DNA of 64,000 nucleotides from Phycisphaeraceae bacterium (GCA_019636795.1 JAHBWW010000001.1:248001-312000); one strand, 5' to 3'; positions 30,132-38,746 are shown, numbered from the stretch's first letter. Translations and numbers: made by a program. The notes: a model not told the origin generated them from the sequence alone.

Positions 30132-30815
30132 ATGACCACGATTGACGCACATCAGAATCCGGCCAAGCCGCCCATGCGGTGGGAGACCTACAAGCACGAG
30201 CACCATTGGCGCACTGCGGACGACGAGTTCGATGCAGCCAAGCTCGGCATGTGGCTCTTCCTGGCCACCGAAGTCCTCCTCTTCGCGGGCATCTTCGTCG
30301 CCTACGCCATCTTCCGCATGCTTTACCCCGAAGCCTTCATCAATGGATCCAGCTACCTCGACTGGCGATGGGGGCTTCTCAATACCGTCATCCTGCTCAT
30401 CTCCAGTTTCACCGTGGCCATGGGCGTCCGTTGTGCACAACTCAATCAGCAGTTCTGGCTCAAGGTCAACCTCATCATCACCCTGATCTGTGCTGCACTT
30501 TTCATCATCATCAAGTTCACCTTCGAGTACATCCCCAAGCTCGCTGAAGGCAAAGCTCCCGGTGCCTGGTTCAGCTATCCCTTTGCCACTGACCCACGCG
30601 AGCCCATCTGGTGGGGCCTCTACTACGCCGGCACAGGCATACACGCCCTGCACGTGGTCATCGGTGCCGGGCTCCTGACCTGGGTGCTCGTCAGATCCTT
30701 CAAGGGAATCTACGGCCCGAAGAACTACACGATGGTCGAAACGTCCGGCTTATATTGGCACCTTGTCGACCTCGTCTGGATCTTCCTCTTCCCCCTCCTG
30801 TACCTCATCCACTGA
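30132..30815 (+). CDS. coxC: Cytochrome c oxidase subunit III
   Basis: The 227-residue membrane protein has about six helices and belongs to the heme-copper oxidase subunit III family. Marks include KLGMWLFLATEVLLFAGIF near the N-terminus, YYAGTGIHALHVVIGAG with the conserved Gly-x-His-x-x-His, and YWHLVDLVWIFLFPLLYL at the end. It supports proton uptake and stability of subunit I. It lies 32 bp downstream of subunit I and is read in the same unit. Confidence 0.94.
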   Translation: MTTIDAHQNPAKPPMRWETYKHEHHWRTADDEFDAAKLGMWLFLATEVLLFAGIFVAYAIFRMLYPEAFINGSSYLDWRWGLLNTVILLISSFTVAMGVRCAQLNQQFWLKVNLIITLICAALFIIIKFTFEYIPKLAEGKAPGAWFSYPFATDPREPIWWGLYYAGTGIHALHVVIGAGLLTWVLVRSFKGIYGPKNYTMVETSGLYWHLVDLVWIFLFPLLYLIH

Positions 30816-30838
30816 CCAATCGAACACAGGAACGCACG

Positions 30839-31540
30839 ATGTCCAGCAAAGCACATCATCATGCCGTCGATCACATGGACCCGCACGGATTCCAGGAAGG
30901 TCATCACGGACACACCGTCGTCGATTGGCGCATCATCATCGGCGTCCTCGCGATTCTTCTGTTCTTCACCTTCCTCACGGTCTCCGCAGCCAACTTCGAA
31001 AAATGGATCGCAAGCGAGTTCGACATCACGATCCCCACATGGATCAACGTTGCCATTGTCCTCGGCATCGCGACCATCAAAGGCTCGCTTGTGTGCCTCT
31101 ACTTCATGCAACTCCGCTACGACAAGCCCCTCAACGCCATCATCTTCCTTTTCTGCATCTTCGGCGTCGGCCTCTTCCTCGGATTTTCAGCCCTCGATCT
31201 CGGCGCACGCGGGCGGGTCTACGACTACAAGTCCAGCGTCATCAAACCCGGATTCGACGGCGGCTCAATGGGCATGTCCGGCACGGACGACAACTTCCAC
31301 ATTACTCTTGGGCCTCGCTACTCCACCTCACAAATGTCAGTCATCGATTTTGCACGACAAAAATACATCGACAAGTACGGCCTCGAAGTCTGGGAAAAGA
31401 AAATGGCCGAGAAGCATCATGCCCACGGCCATGGTCATCGCGAACCTGACATCAGCACCGCTCAACGTTCTATCCCACGCCACGGCCTGACCCCCGATCT
31501 CTACTCCGATCACGATCACGGACATCGCGACGGACACTGA
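30839..31540 (+). CDS. coxD: Cytochrome c oxidase subunit IV-like membrane protein, His-rich tail
   Basis: The 233-residue protein matches the prokaryotic subunit IV type in its first 110 residues: three helices (IIIGVLAILLFFTFLTVSAA; INVAIVLGIATIKGSLVCLYFM; IIFLFCIFGVGLFLGFSALD) with the conserved KGSLVCLYFMQLRYDKPLN. It continues for 120 more residues, with an outer segment (GGSMGMSGTDDNFH) and a His-rich end (KHHAHGHGHREPD, DHDHGHRDGH) that could bind metal. The tail is longer than usual for the family, about 100 residues. CAGGAA stands before the ATG at 30839. Confidence 0.85.
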   Translation: MSSKAHHHAVDHMDPHGFQEGHHGHTVVDWRIIIGVLAILLFFTFLTVSAANFEKWIASEFDITIPTWINVAIVLGIATIKGSLVCLYFMQLRYDKPLNAIIFLFCIFGVGLFLGFSALDLGARGRVYDYKSSVIKPGFDGGSMGMSGTDDNFHITLGPRYSTSQMSVIDFARQKYIDKYGLEVWEKKMAEKHHAHGHGHREPDISTAQRSIPRHGLTPDLYSDHDHGHRDGH

Positions 31541-31568
31541 ACCGACCCCCGCGGTCCAAAGACGAACC

Positions 31569-32423
31569 ATGAAACGCAAACGTTCAGGTGCCTGGGTCGG
31601 TGTCGCGATTTCCCTCGCGGCACTCCTGGTCGGTTGCGCAGTCCTTGCACAGCGCGTTCACGCGTTCAATCGCGATCATCCACGCAACACGCCGTACTTC
31701 TTCGTCCTCGACCTGACCTCTTTCCTCTACCACGACCGTCAGGTGCAAATTGTCGATCGTCTCGATGACAAGGGCGTCGGGTTCGTCGAGATTTCTTACG
31801 ACCAGGATGTCGCAGCCATTCCCGTCGGAGTGCCCAGCCTGCATCCGCTGCCAGGCCTTGCTCGCCACGAAGACTGGCTCCGTGTCATGTTCGTCGCTCC
31901 GCCTGCCGAAGGGCAGTCGTACGAGTCCTTTGTTCAAGCCATCAACAAGGGTGAAATCGAGCCCCGCCTTGTATTGGTCTCGCGCCATCTCAACCCCGGC
32001 ATCGACGAAAGCCGATTCGGGCTCGAAGTCGATTCATCAAGCCGCGAACGCGGCGAAACCATGCGTAAGCGCTGGACCTTCGGGTTTCTTGAACTCCTGC
32101 CACAGGGCGGGTTTCGTCAATGGTCACGCACCTTTCCAGAGAGTCAGCGTTCCTATGAACGTCGTGTACTCGCAGCCAACCGCGCTGGCGAGCCCAAGCC
32201 CGATCGCAACCCCGATGAACTCGCCGAAGATTCGTGGGAGTGGCACGCGGCCCTGCACGTTATCCCCAGCGGCAAGGCACCCAACCGGACGTTTCAGCAC
32301 GATGCACTCATCGCCGCAGGTTGGTCGCTTCCGGTCGCATCTCTGGGCGTCATCGGATTGCTGATCTCGCTCGCGCTCGCCTTGGCGCCGACAAGAGAGC
32401 AGACCTGGAATCGCAAGGCCTGA
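31569..32423 (+). CDS. Two-helix periplasmic-facing protein of unknown function after the oxidase genes
   Basis: The 284-residue protein has one helix near each end (GVAISLAALLVGCAVLAQRV, residues 10-29, and SLPVASLGVIGLLISLALAL near 255-275), with about 220 residues between, predicted outside. This is the topology of SURF1, but none of the SURF1 motifs was recognised, so the name is not applied. Conserved-looking pieces are PYFFVLDLTSFLYHD and FVEISYDQDVAAIPVG. It lies 28 bp after subunit IV and 17 bp before the SDR, so a role in oxidase assembly is a reasonable guess only. Confidence 0.55.
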   Translation: MKRKRSGAWVGVAISLAALLVGCAVLAQRVHAFNRDHPRNTPYFFVLDLTSFLYHDRQVQIVDRLDDKGVGFVEISYDQDVAAIPVGVPSLHPLPGLARHEDWLRVMFVAPPAEGQSYESFVQAINKGEIEPRLVLVSRHLNPGIDESRFGLEVDSSSRERGETMRKRWTFGFLELLPQGGFRQWSRTFPESQRSYERRVLAANRAGEPKPDRNPDELAEDSWEWHAALHVIPSGKAPNRTFQHDALIAAGWSLPVASLGVIGLLISLALALAPTREQTWNRKA

Positions 32424-32440
32424 CCTCAAGGAGCCGATAC

Positions 32441-33232
32441 ATGGACTTCGGCATCAATGGACGTGTTGCCCTCGTCACCGCTGCAAGCAAAGGCCTCGGC
32501 CGCGCCATCGCCCTCGAACTGGCACGCGAAGGCTGCTCCGTCGCCATCTGCTCGCGCACCAAGCCCGACATCGAAGCCGCCGCACATGAAATTCAATCAG
32601 AAACCGGCGCAGCAGTTCTCCCACTTGTCGCGGATATCGGCCTCGAACAAGAGTGTGAGCGCGTCGTCAATCAAGCAGCGACCCACTTTTCACGCCTCGA
32701 CATCCTCATCACCAACACCGGAGGCCCCACTCCGGGCACCTTCGCAACGATCGCCGAAAACGACTGGTATCGCGGCATCGAACTGACGCTGATGAATGTC
32801 GTTCGTCTCATCCGCCACGCAAGGCCTCACATGGCACAGCGCAAGTGGGGGCGCATCGTCAACGTCACCTCACTTTCCGCGCGGCAACCCATCGAAGGCC
32901 TGTTGCTATCCAATGCCCTGCGCCCTGCTGTGCATGGCATGGCCAAAACTCTGAGCCGCGAACTCGCGCCCAATGGCATCCTCGTCAACAACGTCTGCCC
33001 CGGCATGCACCACACGTCAAGACTCGAAGAACTCGCGCAGGTGCGCAGCCGTACCTCGGGCAGAACCGTTCACGACGAACTCGAGACCATGGCCAGCGCG
33101 ATCCCGCTCAATAGACTCGGCGATCCGGCCGAACTCGCAGCCGTCGCAGCGTTCTTGTGCTCACAGCGGGCCTCGTTCATCACCGGCCAGAGCATCATTG
33201 TCGATGGAGGTGCCAGTTTGGCGCTCTCTTGA
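32441..33232 (+). CDS. Short-chain dehydrogenase-like protein lacking the YxxxK pair
   Basis: The 263-residue protein has the Rossmann NAD(P) site VTAASKGLGRAIALELA (residues 12-28), the NTGG version of NNAG (92-95), VNVTSLSA with the catalytic Ser, and a C-terminal ITGQSIIVDGG (like ITGQ.i.VDGG). In standard SDRs a Tyr and Lys follow the Ser by 13 and 17; here the positions read S157-N-A-L-R161. This form is known in a divergent branch of 3-oxoacyl-reductase-like SDRs. It therefore probably does not act by the usual Tyr chemistry. AAGGAG precedes the ATG. It is the last gene of the respiratory cluster; no link to respiration is evident. Confidence 0.75.
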   Translation: MDFGINGRVALVTAASKGLGRAIALELAREGCSVAICSRTKPDIEAAAHEIQSETGAAVLPLVADIGLEQECERVVNQAATHFSRLDILITNTGGPTPGTFATIAENDWYRGIELTLMNVVRLIRHARPHMAQRKWGRIVNVTSLSARQPIEGLLLSNALRPAVHGMAKTLSRELAPNGILVNNVCPGMHHTSRLEELAQVRSRTSGRTVHDELETMASAIPLNRLGDPAELAAVAAFLCSQRASFITGQSIIVDGGASLALS

Positions 33233-33272
33233 CTCAACCGCGTTCGCGAGCACGCTTGCGTATGTATCGAGA

Positions 33273-34280
33273 CTACTCTTGCGGGGTCGCGTCGCCTCTT
33301 CGGCGGATCCGGACCTTCATGTTCTTGTCCTCGTCCTGCGTGCGATCACGCCAGCCCACTGCATCGAGATTCAACATCCGAATCGGCGGGAAGTACTGGT
33401 CATCGCGCGTCGTCGTCACCGCATTGAGAAACGCCTTCTTCTCCTCCAGGCTCCACGGACCCCATGCGCTCTGAATCTCGGCCGCCTTGTCGTTCAACTC
33501 GTCCCACGGTGTCTCGACCGAACCCGTGATCGTCGCAAGTTTCTTCCCGACTTCGGTATCGGCCAGCCCGGCCTTGGCCAGCACGTCGTCCATCCGCCAC
33601 GTTGCTTCGATGCACATGCCATCAAGCGCAGCCATCGCTTCCTTGATCGACTCGGACATCAGGAACTTGAAGAACTCACCCAGTCCGTCATCCCCATAGT
33701 CCGCCGTGAACATCTCGCTCATCCCGTTCTGATACTCTCGCACGATTTTCGTATTGAACTCGTGCTGCACGCGCGACAACATCCCGCGGTCGAACGCCTC
33801 TTGCGATATGCCCTTCGGCGGCACCAGCGGCTTGACCATGTCCGAGACCCTCACAAGCCTCTGAATGTCCTGAAACGATACATCGTCCAGCAAACCGTCG
33901 TTGATCTGCAGCACAAAGTCCAGATTCTCCAGCACCACCAACTCATGCCGGGCACGACGACCGACCAGCATCGGCATCAGTTCCGCAGCCTTGGACTGCC
34001 CAATCGTCGGGTTTGGCCCCATCGCCACCAGATCAAGCGACTCGCCATACTGGACCAACTCCAGCGGAATATACGGAATGTCCGGCAGTCGCTCCAACTG
34101 CCGACCCAACTGCTGAGGCTGAACTTGAGGCCGAGGTGCCGCAGGTGCCGGTGGCGGCGGTGGCACAAAAGCCGGAGGCTCGGGCCTCGGACCCGGAGGA
34201 GGAGTCGCAACCTGTCCCACCACAGAACCGGCCACCAGAGGCAGAACGCCCATCAGAACGGAAATGCTCATCTTGTTCAC
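33273..34280 (-). CDS. Secreted, proline-rich protein of unknown function
   Basis: The 335-residue protein starts at a GTG with GGGAGG seven bases upstream. It has a signal peptide (MSISVLMGVLPLVAGSVVGQV), then about 40 residues of Pro-rich linker (PPPGPRPEPPAFVPPPPP), and about 260 residues of mostly helical sequence with many charged residues, such as KGISQEAFDRGMLSRVQHEFNTKI. No family was recognised. The promoter at 34300-34328 fits it. It is convergent with the SDR gene and stands alone on its strand. Confidence 0.6.
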   Translation of the reverse strand: MNKMSISVLMGVLPLVAGSVVGQVATPPPGPRPEPPAFVPPPPPAPAAPRPQVQPQQLGRQLERLPDIPYIPLELVQYGESLDLVAMGPNPTIGQSKAAELMPMLVGRRARHELVVLENLDFVLQINDGLLDDVSFQDIQRLVRVSDMVKPLVPPKGISQEAFDRGMLSRVQHEFNTKIVREYQNGMSEMFTADYGDDGLGEFFKFLMSESIKEAMAALDGMCIEATWRMDDVLAKAGLADTEVGKKLATITGSVETPWDELNDKAAEIQSAWGPWSLEEKKAFLNAVTTTRDDQYFPPIRMLNLDAVGWRDRTQDEDKNMKVRIRRRGDATPQE

Positions 34281-34299
34281 AACCAAACCTCCCAAACCC

Positions 34300-34328
34300 C
34301 TATAAAGGGGATTTCATCTCTGTGTCCA
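34300..34328 (-). promoter_or_regulatory. Promoter of the proline-rich secreted protein
   Basis: On the minus strand TGGACA (complement of 34323-34328) and TTATAG (complement of 34300-34305) are 17 bp apart. A CCCCT-N4-AGGGG dyad (34297-34310) spans the -10 region and could bind a regulator. Confidence 0.55.
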
Positions 34329-34459
34329 CTTGACGCGCAGCGCGTGTGCCGCGACACCATCACAGTGAAGATTATGACAGCCGCTTCGGCATAATGCCGC
34401 CTCGAGATCCTGATTTTTGCTCCCTGTTGCGCCTCAGTGACAGGTCATACCCTAGGACT

Positions 34460-35029
34460 ATGAACCACGCCTCGTCGACGCCCGATCGTGCCACCTTGGC
34501 TTCCGCCATCGCCCAAGCCTCCCTGCTTCGAGGAAAATTCACGCTCCGGTCCGGGAAAATCAGCACCTACTACCTTGATAAGTACACCTTCACCACCCGT
34601 CCGGCCATTCTTGCCCAACTTGCCGTTTTGCTGGCTCAGCGAATCCGAACCATCGAGCATGCCCTCGATCGGCGTGCCGACCGCCTTGCCGGGGCTGAGC
34701 TCGGGGGAATCCCGCTCGTCACGGTCGCTTCGATCCAGACCGGCGTTCCGTGCCTGTTCGTTCGCAACGCCAAGAAGGACTACGGCACCGCCAGGCAACT
34801 CGAAGGCACTCATCAGCCAGGAGAAAGCGTGATCTTTGTTGAAGACGTAGCGACCACCGCAGGGCAGGCGCTTGAGGCCGTCGGTGTCCTGCGCAGCGCC
34901 GGGCTTGAACCCCTTGCCGTCATCGCCACCATCGACCGCCTCGAAGGCGCACGCGAAAACGTCGAGCGTGCAGGACTGATCTTCGAGTCGCTTTTCACCG
35001 TCACGGACCTCGGCGTCGAACGCGAATGA
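34460..35029 (+). CDS. pyrE: Orotate phosphoribosyltransferase
   Basis: This cytoplasmic enzyme of pyrimidine synthesis joins orotate and PRPP to make orotidine 5'-phosphate. The 189 residues show FTLRSGKISTYYLDKY at the N-terminus, the flexible loop RNAKKDYGTARQLEG, and the PRPP-binding motif VIFVEDVATTAGQALEAV. The loop has DYG in place of the DHG common in proteobacteria, a usual variant. ATG 34460 follows TAGGA; a much longer upstream frame was rejected because it lacks a ribosome site and pyrE similarity. pyrB lies 24 kb away, so the pathway genes are scattered. Confidence 0.92.
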   Translation: MNHASSTPDRATLASAIAQASLLRGKFTLRSGKISTYYLDKYTFTTRPAILAQLAVLLAQRIRTIEHALDRRADRLAGAELGGIPLVTVASIQTGVPCLFVRNAKKDYGTARQLEGTHQPGESVIFVEDVATTAGQALEAVGVLRSAGLEPLAVIATIDRLEGARENVERAGLIFESLFTVTDLGVERE

Positions 35030-35046
35030 ACCATCATCCCGTTCCC

Positions 35047-35307
35047 TCAGAAAACCAGCATGAACATGGCCACCAGTGCCACCAGCGCAGCGATGATCAC
35101 CCACCACGGCGTGCGACTCGTGCCAGGTGCTATAAACCCGCAGTACGGACACACCGTTGCCTGATCGAACATGGCCTTGCCGCATGATGCGCACAGAACA
35201 AACGCATCGCCGAAACGTTCGAGGTCGTCCTCGCTCGGTCCGAGTGGATCGAGGTCGCCGTCAGCATCGTCATCGAAGTCTCGCATCGGTCTCGGCTCGG
35301 GCTGCAC
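35047..35307 (-). CDS. Small zinc-ribbon membrane protein
   Basis: The 86-residue protein has an acidic N-terminus, a treble-clef/zinc-ribbon with LCASCGKAMFDQATVCPYCGFI (two CxxC pairs, residues 38-58 region) and a C-terminal membrane helix (WWVIIAALVALVAMFMLVF). The ribbon would face the cytoplasm. Its GTG start touches the rpiB stop directly, so it is probably the last gene of the tsaC-like/ptp-rpiB unit; ATG 35286 is an alternative start. Function unknown. Confidence 0.65.
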   Translation of the reverse strand: MQPEPRPMRDFDDDADGDLDPLGPSEDDLERFGDAFVLCASCGKAMFDQATVCPYCGFIAPGTSRTPWWVIIAALVALVAMFMLVF

Positions 35308-35769
35308 TCAGGTTACGGATGCGGGATCCTTGCCTTCCTCGATCATCGCGATCTTACCGACCCGCCGAGCGTGTCTTCCGCCCTCGAACTCGGTCTTGAG
35401 CCACACATCTACGATCTTCTCGATGAGACGCTCGCCGAGCAGGTCGGCCGACAAGCACAGCACATTAGCATTGTTGTGGCTGCGGCTGAGTTGCGCCGTC
35501 AGTTCGTCATGCACCACCGCCGCCCGTACGCCCGGGATCTTATTGGCCGCGATGCCCATGCCAATTCCAGTGCCGCAAATCAGAATTCCCAGATCAGCCC
35601 GCCCCGAGCGAATGGCCTGCCCGACATTCCACGCGCCTTCCGGGTAGTCACAGGGCTGGTCACCGCACGATCCAAGCACCTCAACCTCAAGCCCGCGAGT
35701 TTCGAGCATGGTCGCAAGATGTGTCGTCGTTGAATGTCCACGATGATCCGATCCGATGACGATCTTCAT
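35308..35769 (-). CDS. rpiB: Ribose-5-phosphate isomerase B
   Basis: RpiB interconverts ribose 5-phosphate and ribulose 5-phosphate in the pentose phosphate pathway. The 153 residues show GSDHRGHSTTTHL at the start, the anion-binding loop LICGTGIGMGIAANKIPGVRAAVVHD with the active-site Cys, and SRSHNNANVLCLSADLLGE. Size matches the RpiB/LacAB family. Its ATG overlaps the upstream fusion gene in ATGA. In Bacillus the same trio occurs as ywlC-ywlE-ywlF (TsaC-like, arginine phosphatase, RpiB), with the first two separate. Confidence 0.93.
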   Translation of the reverse strand: MKIVIGSDHRGHSTTTHLATMLETRGLEVEVLGSCGDQPCDYPEGAWNVGQAIRSGRADLGILICGTGIGMGIAANKIPGVRAAVVHDELTAQLSRSHNNANVLCLSADLLGERLIEKIVDVWLKTEFEGGRHARRVGKIAMIEEGKDPASVT

Positions 35770-36866
35770 ACGCTGAGTTCCTTCAAACGCTGCTCTATCA
35801 GAGCACGCAACTGCCGAGCCGTCGCCTCATATGCCGCGAGTGGAAGCCCGATCGGATCCTGCACATCGCCAGCCGGATCGAGCAAGTACGTCTTGCCGTC
35901 CGCGCCCGGATCGATTTCCAGCACTCGAGCCCGATGCGCAGCCGTCATGACGAAAATAGCATCTGCCCTGGCGCATTGCTTCCGCGTCAGCAATCGCGTG
36001 CGATGCCCGGAAATGTCAAACCCGAGTTTGCGCATCGTCTCGACTGCTTCCGCAGCCGCAGACATGCCATCCGCCGTCGCAATCCCTGCCGATTCAATCG
36101 TGATCAGATCATCCTTCGATTGCTCGATCATGCCCTCCGCAAGCGCAGCCGCCATCGGGCTTCGGCAAGTGTTGCCCGTGCATACGAAAAGAAGAATTCG
36201 CTCCGCTGCTTCCATGACATCAGACTCCGGAACCGCCCCGACATACTCAATCTCGAACCCACCACCAGCATGCAAGCGTACCGTCGTTGAGCCTTTCGCG
36301 TACAGCGTTCCCCCACCAGAAAGCACGCACCCGATCCGATCGTCCAGATCCACAGCACGCGGGTCGAGCCCGCCGTCGGCCCCGATCCCCGTCGCCGCAA
36401 GCCGAATCATCACGATCGGCCGATCCACGGGATCCAGAACTCGTCGTACGATCGGCAACATCGGCACCCTCACATCGAGTGCAACCCCATCATCAATCAC
36501 TCCCGCTTCGACGCCAAGGTCGTGCCGAAGCGCCCCCAGTCGCGCTGCGTCCAGTTCGATCACAAACCGCGTCGGCCCAGGAAGTAACTTTGTCAACAGG
36601 CGTTGATGCACTCGCGGCAACTGACCCAGTCGGCTCAACACGTCCTCACGCGAACTGGCGTGCCACGTGAGTGGGGCCGTTCCCAGACGCCCGATCTCCC
36701 GCAGCTTCTTCACCGCCCCCGGGTCGTCCGCAGCCGCCGCAACGCCATAGACCGTCTCGGTCGGCATGATGAGCAGCAGGCCCTCCTGAAGGCACGCCAC
36801 AGCACGCGAGACCGCCGTCTCAGCGCTTGTCGAGTCCAGTTGAATGACGCGTTCAGCCGTAGTCAC
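35766..36866 (-). CDS. Fusion of a diverged TsaC/Sua5 (YrdC) domain and a YwlE-like low-MW phosphatase
   Basis: Residues 1-205 are a YrdC-type domain: PTETVYGVAA (35-44) and LLPGPTRFVIEL (94-105) are clear. However, the conserved K-G-R is EIGR (57-60) with the Lys missing, and the SAN motif reads RLAAT (155-159), so threonylcarbamoyl-AMP synthesis is doubtful. Residues 224-366 are a low-molecular-weight tyrosine/arginine phosphatase with P-loop LFVCTGNTCRSPMA (C229, R235) and a late DP (VQDPIG). Thr233 in CTGNTCR matches Bacillus YwlE, whose Thr gives protein-arginine phosphatase activity, whereas tyrosine phosphatases have Ile. The start is a GTG. It is coupled by ATGA to rpiB. The reading of substrate is inference from one residue. 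Confidence 0.8.
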   Translation of the reverse strand: MTTAERVIQLDSTSAETAVSRAVACLQEGLLLIMPTETVYGVAAAADDPGAVKKLREIGRLGTAPLTWHASSREDVLSRLGQLPRVHQRLLTKLLPGPTRFVIELDAARLGALRHDLGVEAGVIDDGVALDVRVPMLPIVRRVLDPVDRPIVMIRLAATGIGADGGLDPRAVDLDDRIGCVLSGGGTLYAKGSTTVRLHAGGGFEIEYVGAVPESDVMEAAERILLFVCTGNTCRSPMAAALAEGMIEQSKDDLITIESAGIATADGMSAAAEAVETMRKLGFDISGHRTRLLTRKQCARADAIFVMTAAHRARVLEIDPGADGKTYLLDPAGDVQDPIGLPLAAYEATARQLRALIEQRLKELSV

Positions 36867-36918
36867 GCTCCGATTCTATTCGGCGCACTGCCCGACTTCG
36901 CCCATGCCACCCAGCCCC

Positions 36919-37659
36919 CTATCTCTCGCCCAGAATCGACATCTGCCGGATTGGCGTCTCGCGGTGCCGAGCTTCGCGCGCCGCGGTGATCTTCGCCATC
37001 GCTTCATCGACCGAGTCCGTCAGTGTCAACAGGTCCAGATCCTCCGGGCTCACCGTCCCTTCCGCGAGCAACCTCTCGCGCATGAACGCGAACAGAGGCT
37101 CCCAGAAGTCAACCCCCATCAACACGATCGGAAACTGCTCAATCTTTTTCGTCTGAACCAGCACCGCCGTCTCGAACACCTCATCAAGTGTCCCATACCC
37201 CCCCGGCATCACGATGAACGCATCCGAGTACTTCACAAGCATGACCTTGCGCACAAAAAAATACCGAAACTCTACGAATCGGTCAAGATACGGATTCGGC
37301 TCCTGCTCCATCGGCAACTGAATGTTGCACCCGATGCTCAGTCCTTTGCGATCCCGGGCACCCCGGTTGGCGGCCTCCATGATCCCAGGCCCGCCCCCGG
37401 TCATCACCGCAAACCCGGCATCTGCCAGCGCACGCCCAGCCTCGCGTGCGAGCTTGTAGTACCGATGATCCTCCGCGAACCGTGCCGAACCGAACACCGT
37501 CACGCATGGCCCGATGAAGTGCAACTGACGGAATCCGCGAATGAACTCCGAAAAAAAGCGCACCGACCGGAACAACTCCTCCCGCCGAAGCTTCGGGCCT
37601 TCGAGAAACGAGCGCTCCTCGCCGGGCGGGGGCTTCTTGCCCCAATCCGAACGCGTCAT
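36919..37659 (-). CDS. LOG family protein (TIGR00730 type, nucleoside-5'-monophosphate phosphoribohydrolase-like)
   Basis: The 246-residue protein has the Rossmann-type LOG fold. Motifs are GPCVTVFGSARF, MTGGGPGIMEAANRGA and PGGYGTLDEVFE, the last two forming the nucleotide and catalytic site of the family that hydrolyses nucleoside 5'-monophosphates to base and ribose 5-phosphate. In bacteria it is mostly of unknown physiological role. The start at ATG 37659 is chosen by homologue length; a TTG at 37698 is possible. It lies next to rpiB, which uses ribose 5-phosphate, on the same strand but 50 bp upstream of the fusion gene. Confidence 0.85.
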   Translation of the reverse strand: MTRSDWGKKPPPGEERSFLEGPKLRREELFRSVRFFSEFIRGFRQLHFIGPCVTVFGSARFAEDHRYYKLAREAGRALADAGFAVMTGGGPGIMEAANRGARDRKGLSIGCNIQLPMEQEPNPYLDRFVEFRYFFVRKVMLVKYSDAFIVMPGGYGTLDEVFETAVLVQTKKIEQFPIVLMGVDFWEPLFAFMRERLLAEGTVSPEDLDLLTLTDSVDEAMAKITAAREARHRETPIRQMSILGER

Positions 37660-37793
37660 ATTCTGCCAGATCGATTTCTTGCCCACTCTTCGCCCCAAGT
37701 CTCTAAAACCAGAATCGTGCCGTGCTCCGCACGCAAAAATACGTCCCGCCTGTTACTATCGGCTCAAATGGGGTGCAAGTCTCCAGCAACACC

Positions 37794-38675
37794 ATGTCCA
37801 AACCTCAGCCATATTCGCAACACACGACGCAAACGTGGGTCATCCCGGGTGCTGCGTCACTTCCACTCTATGGCGACACGCATATCCCGCACAACCCACC
37901 TTGCGCCGTCGCCATCATTCTCCACGGATTCCTTGGCTACAAGGACTACGGGCTCATCGTCAAGCTCACACAACTCCTGGCACGCTGCAACGTCATCGCT
38001 CATCGATTCAACTTCGCCCACTCAGGGGTCACGCCACACGCGACAATCTTCGATCGACCCGACCTCTTCAGCGATCAGACATGGAACGCGCAAGTCCAGG
38101 ATGTTCAGCACGTCTGCGGCGCCATCAAACGAGGCCAACTTCTGGGCGATGGTCTTCCTCTCTTTGTTCTGGGCCACTCCAGAGGCGGCGTCGCGGCCCT
38201 GCTTTTCGCTAACCGCCACCACCACACGCACTCGCTGACGGGCATCGTCACGCTCGCCGCTCCAAGCGCATGCTGCACGATGAGCACACACGAGCAGAAC
38301 GAATTTATCGCGCGCGGGTACACACTTGTGCACAGCAATCGCACAGGTCAGGATCTCCGCATCAACTCACGCTGGCTCGAAGAACAGATCATTGACCCCG
38401 GCGCCCACGATCTTCGAAAGGCTCTCGCCAGCATCCCGTGCCCGATTCTGGTGATTCATGGCCTGGCCGACCAGACTGTCGCGCCTTGCGCAGCTCACGA
38501 ACTGGCATCGTGGGCACCACGAACCCAACTCGTGCTCGTGCCGGATGCAAATCATGTGTTCAACGTTCCCAACCCACCCAATCCGGAGGCCTCTGAGTCG
38601 GGAGAATTCCACATCCTGGCCTCCTCTATAGAACGGTTCGTGGGTGAAATGGCCGATAACTCTTGTAGAAGTTAG
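37794..38675 (+). CDS. Alpha/beta hydrolase
   Basis: The 293-residue protein is an alpha/beta-hydrolase. It has ILHGFLGYKDYG (oxyanion region HGF), the nucleophile elbow LGHSRGGVAAL (Ser), an acid in HGLADQTVA, and the catalytic His in DANHVFNV. No signal peptide is clear, so it probably acts in the cytoplasm. Substrate unknown; the size and SRGG elbow fit bacterial serine esterase/acylhydrolases of the dienelactone-hydrolase or lysophospholipase type. ATG 37794 is the chosen start; an in-frame upstream ATG at 37722 has no better site. It is divergent from the LOG gene. Confidence 0.8.
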   Translation: MSKPQPYSQHTTQTWVIPGAASLPLYGDTHIPHNPPCAVAIILHGFLGYKDYGLIVKLTQLLARCNVIAHRFNFAHSGVTPHATIFDRPDLFSDQTWNAQVQDVQHVCGAIKRGQLLGDGLPLFVLGHSRGGVAALLFANRHHHTHSLTGIVTLAAPSACCTMSTHEQNEFIARGYTLVHSNRTGQDLRINSRWLEEQIIDPGAHDLRKALASIPCPILVIHGLADQTVAPCAAHELASWAPRTQLVLVPDANHVFNVPNPPNPEASESGEFHILASSIERFVGEMADNSCRS

Positions 38676-38678
38676 CAC

Positions 38679-38707
38679 TTCGCAACCGTGTGGTGCTGGG
38701 GTAGGAT
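38679..38707 (+). promoter_or_regulatory. Promoter of the outer-membrane protein gene
   Basis: TTCGCA (38679-38684) and TAGGAT (38702-38707) are 17 bp apart, about 40 bp before the ATG at 38747, and just after the upstream hydrolase stop. Confidence 0.5.
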
Positions 38708-38746
38708 TGTCAGACGACGCCACACGAGCGGGCCTGAGAGTTTTTC

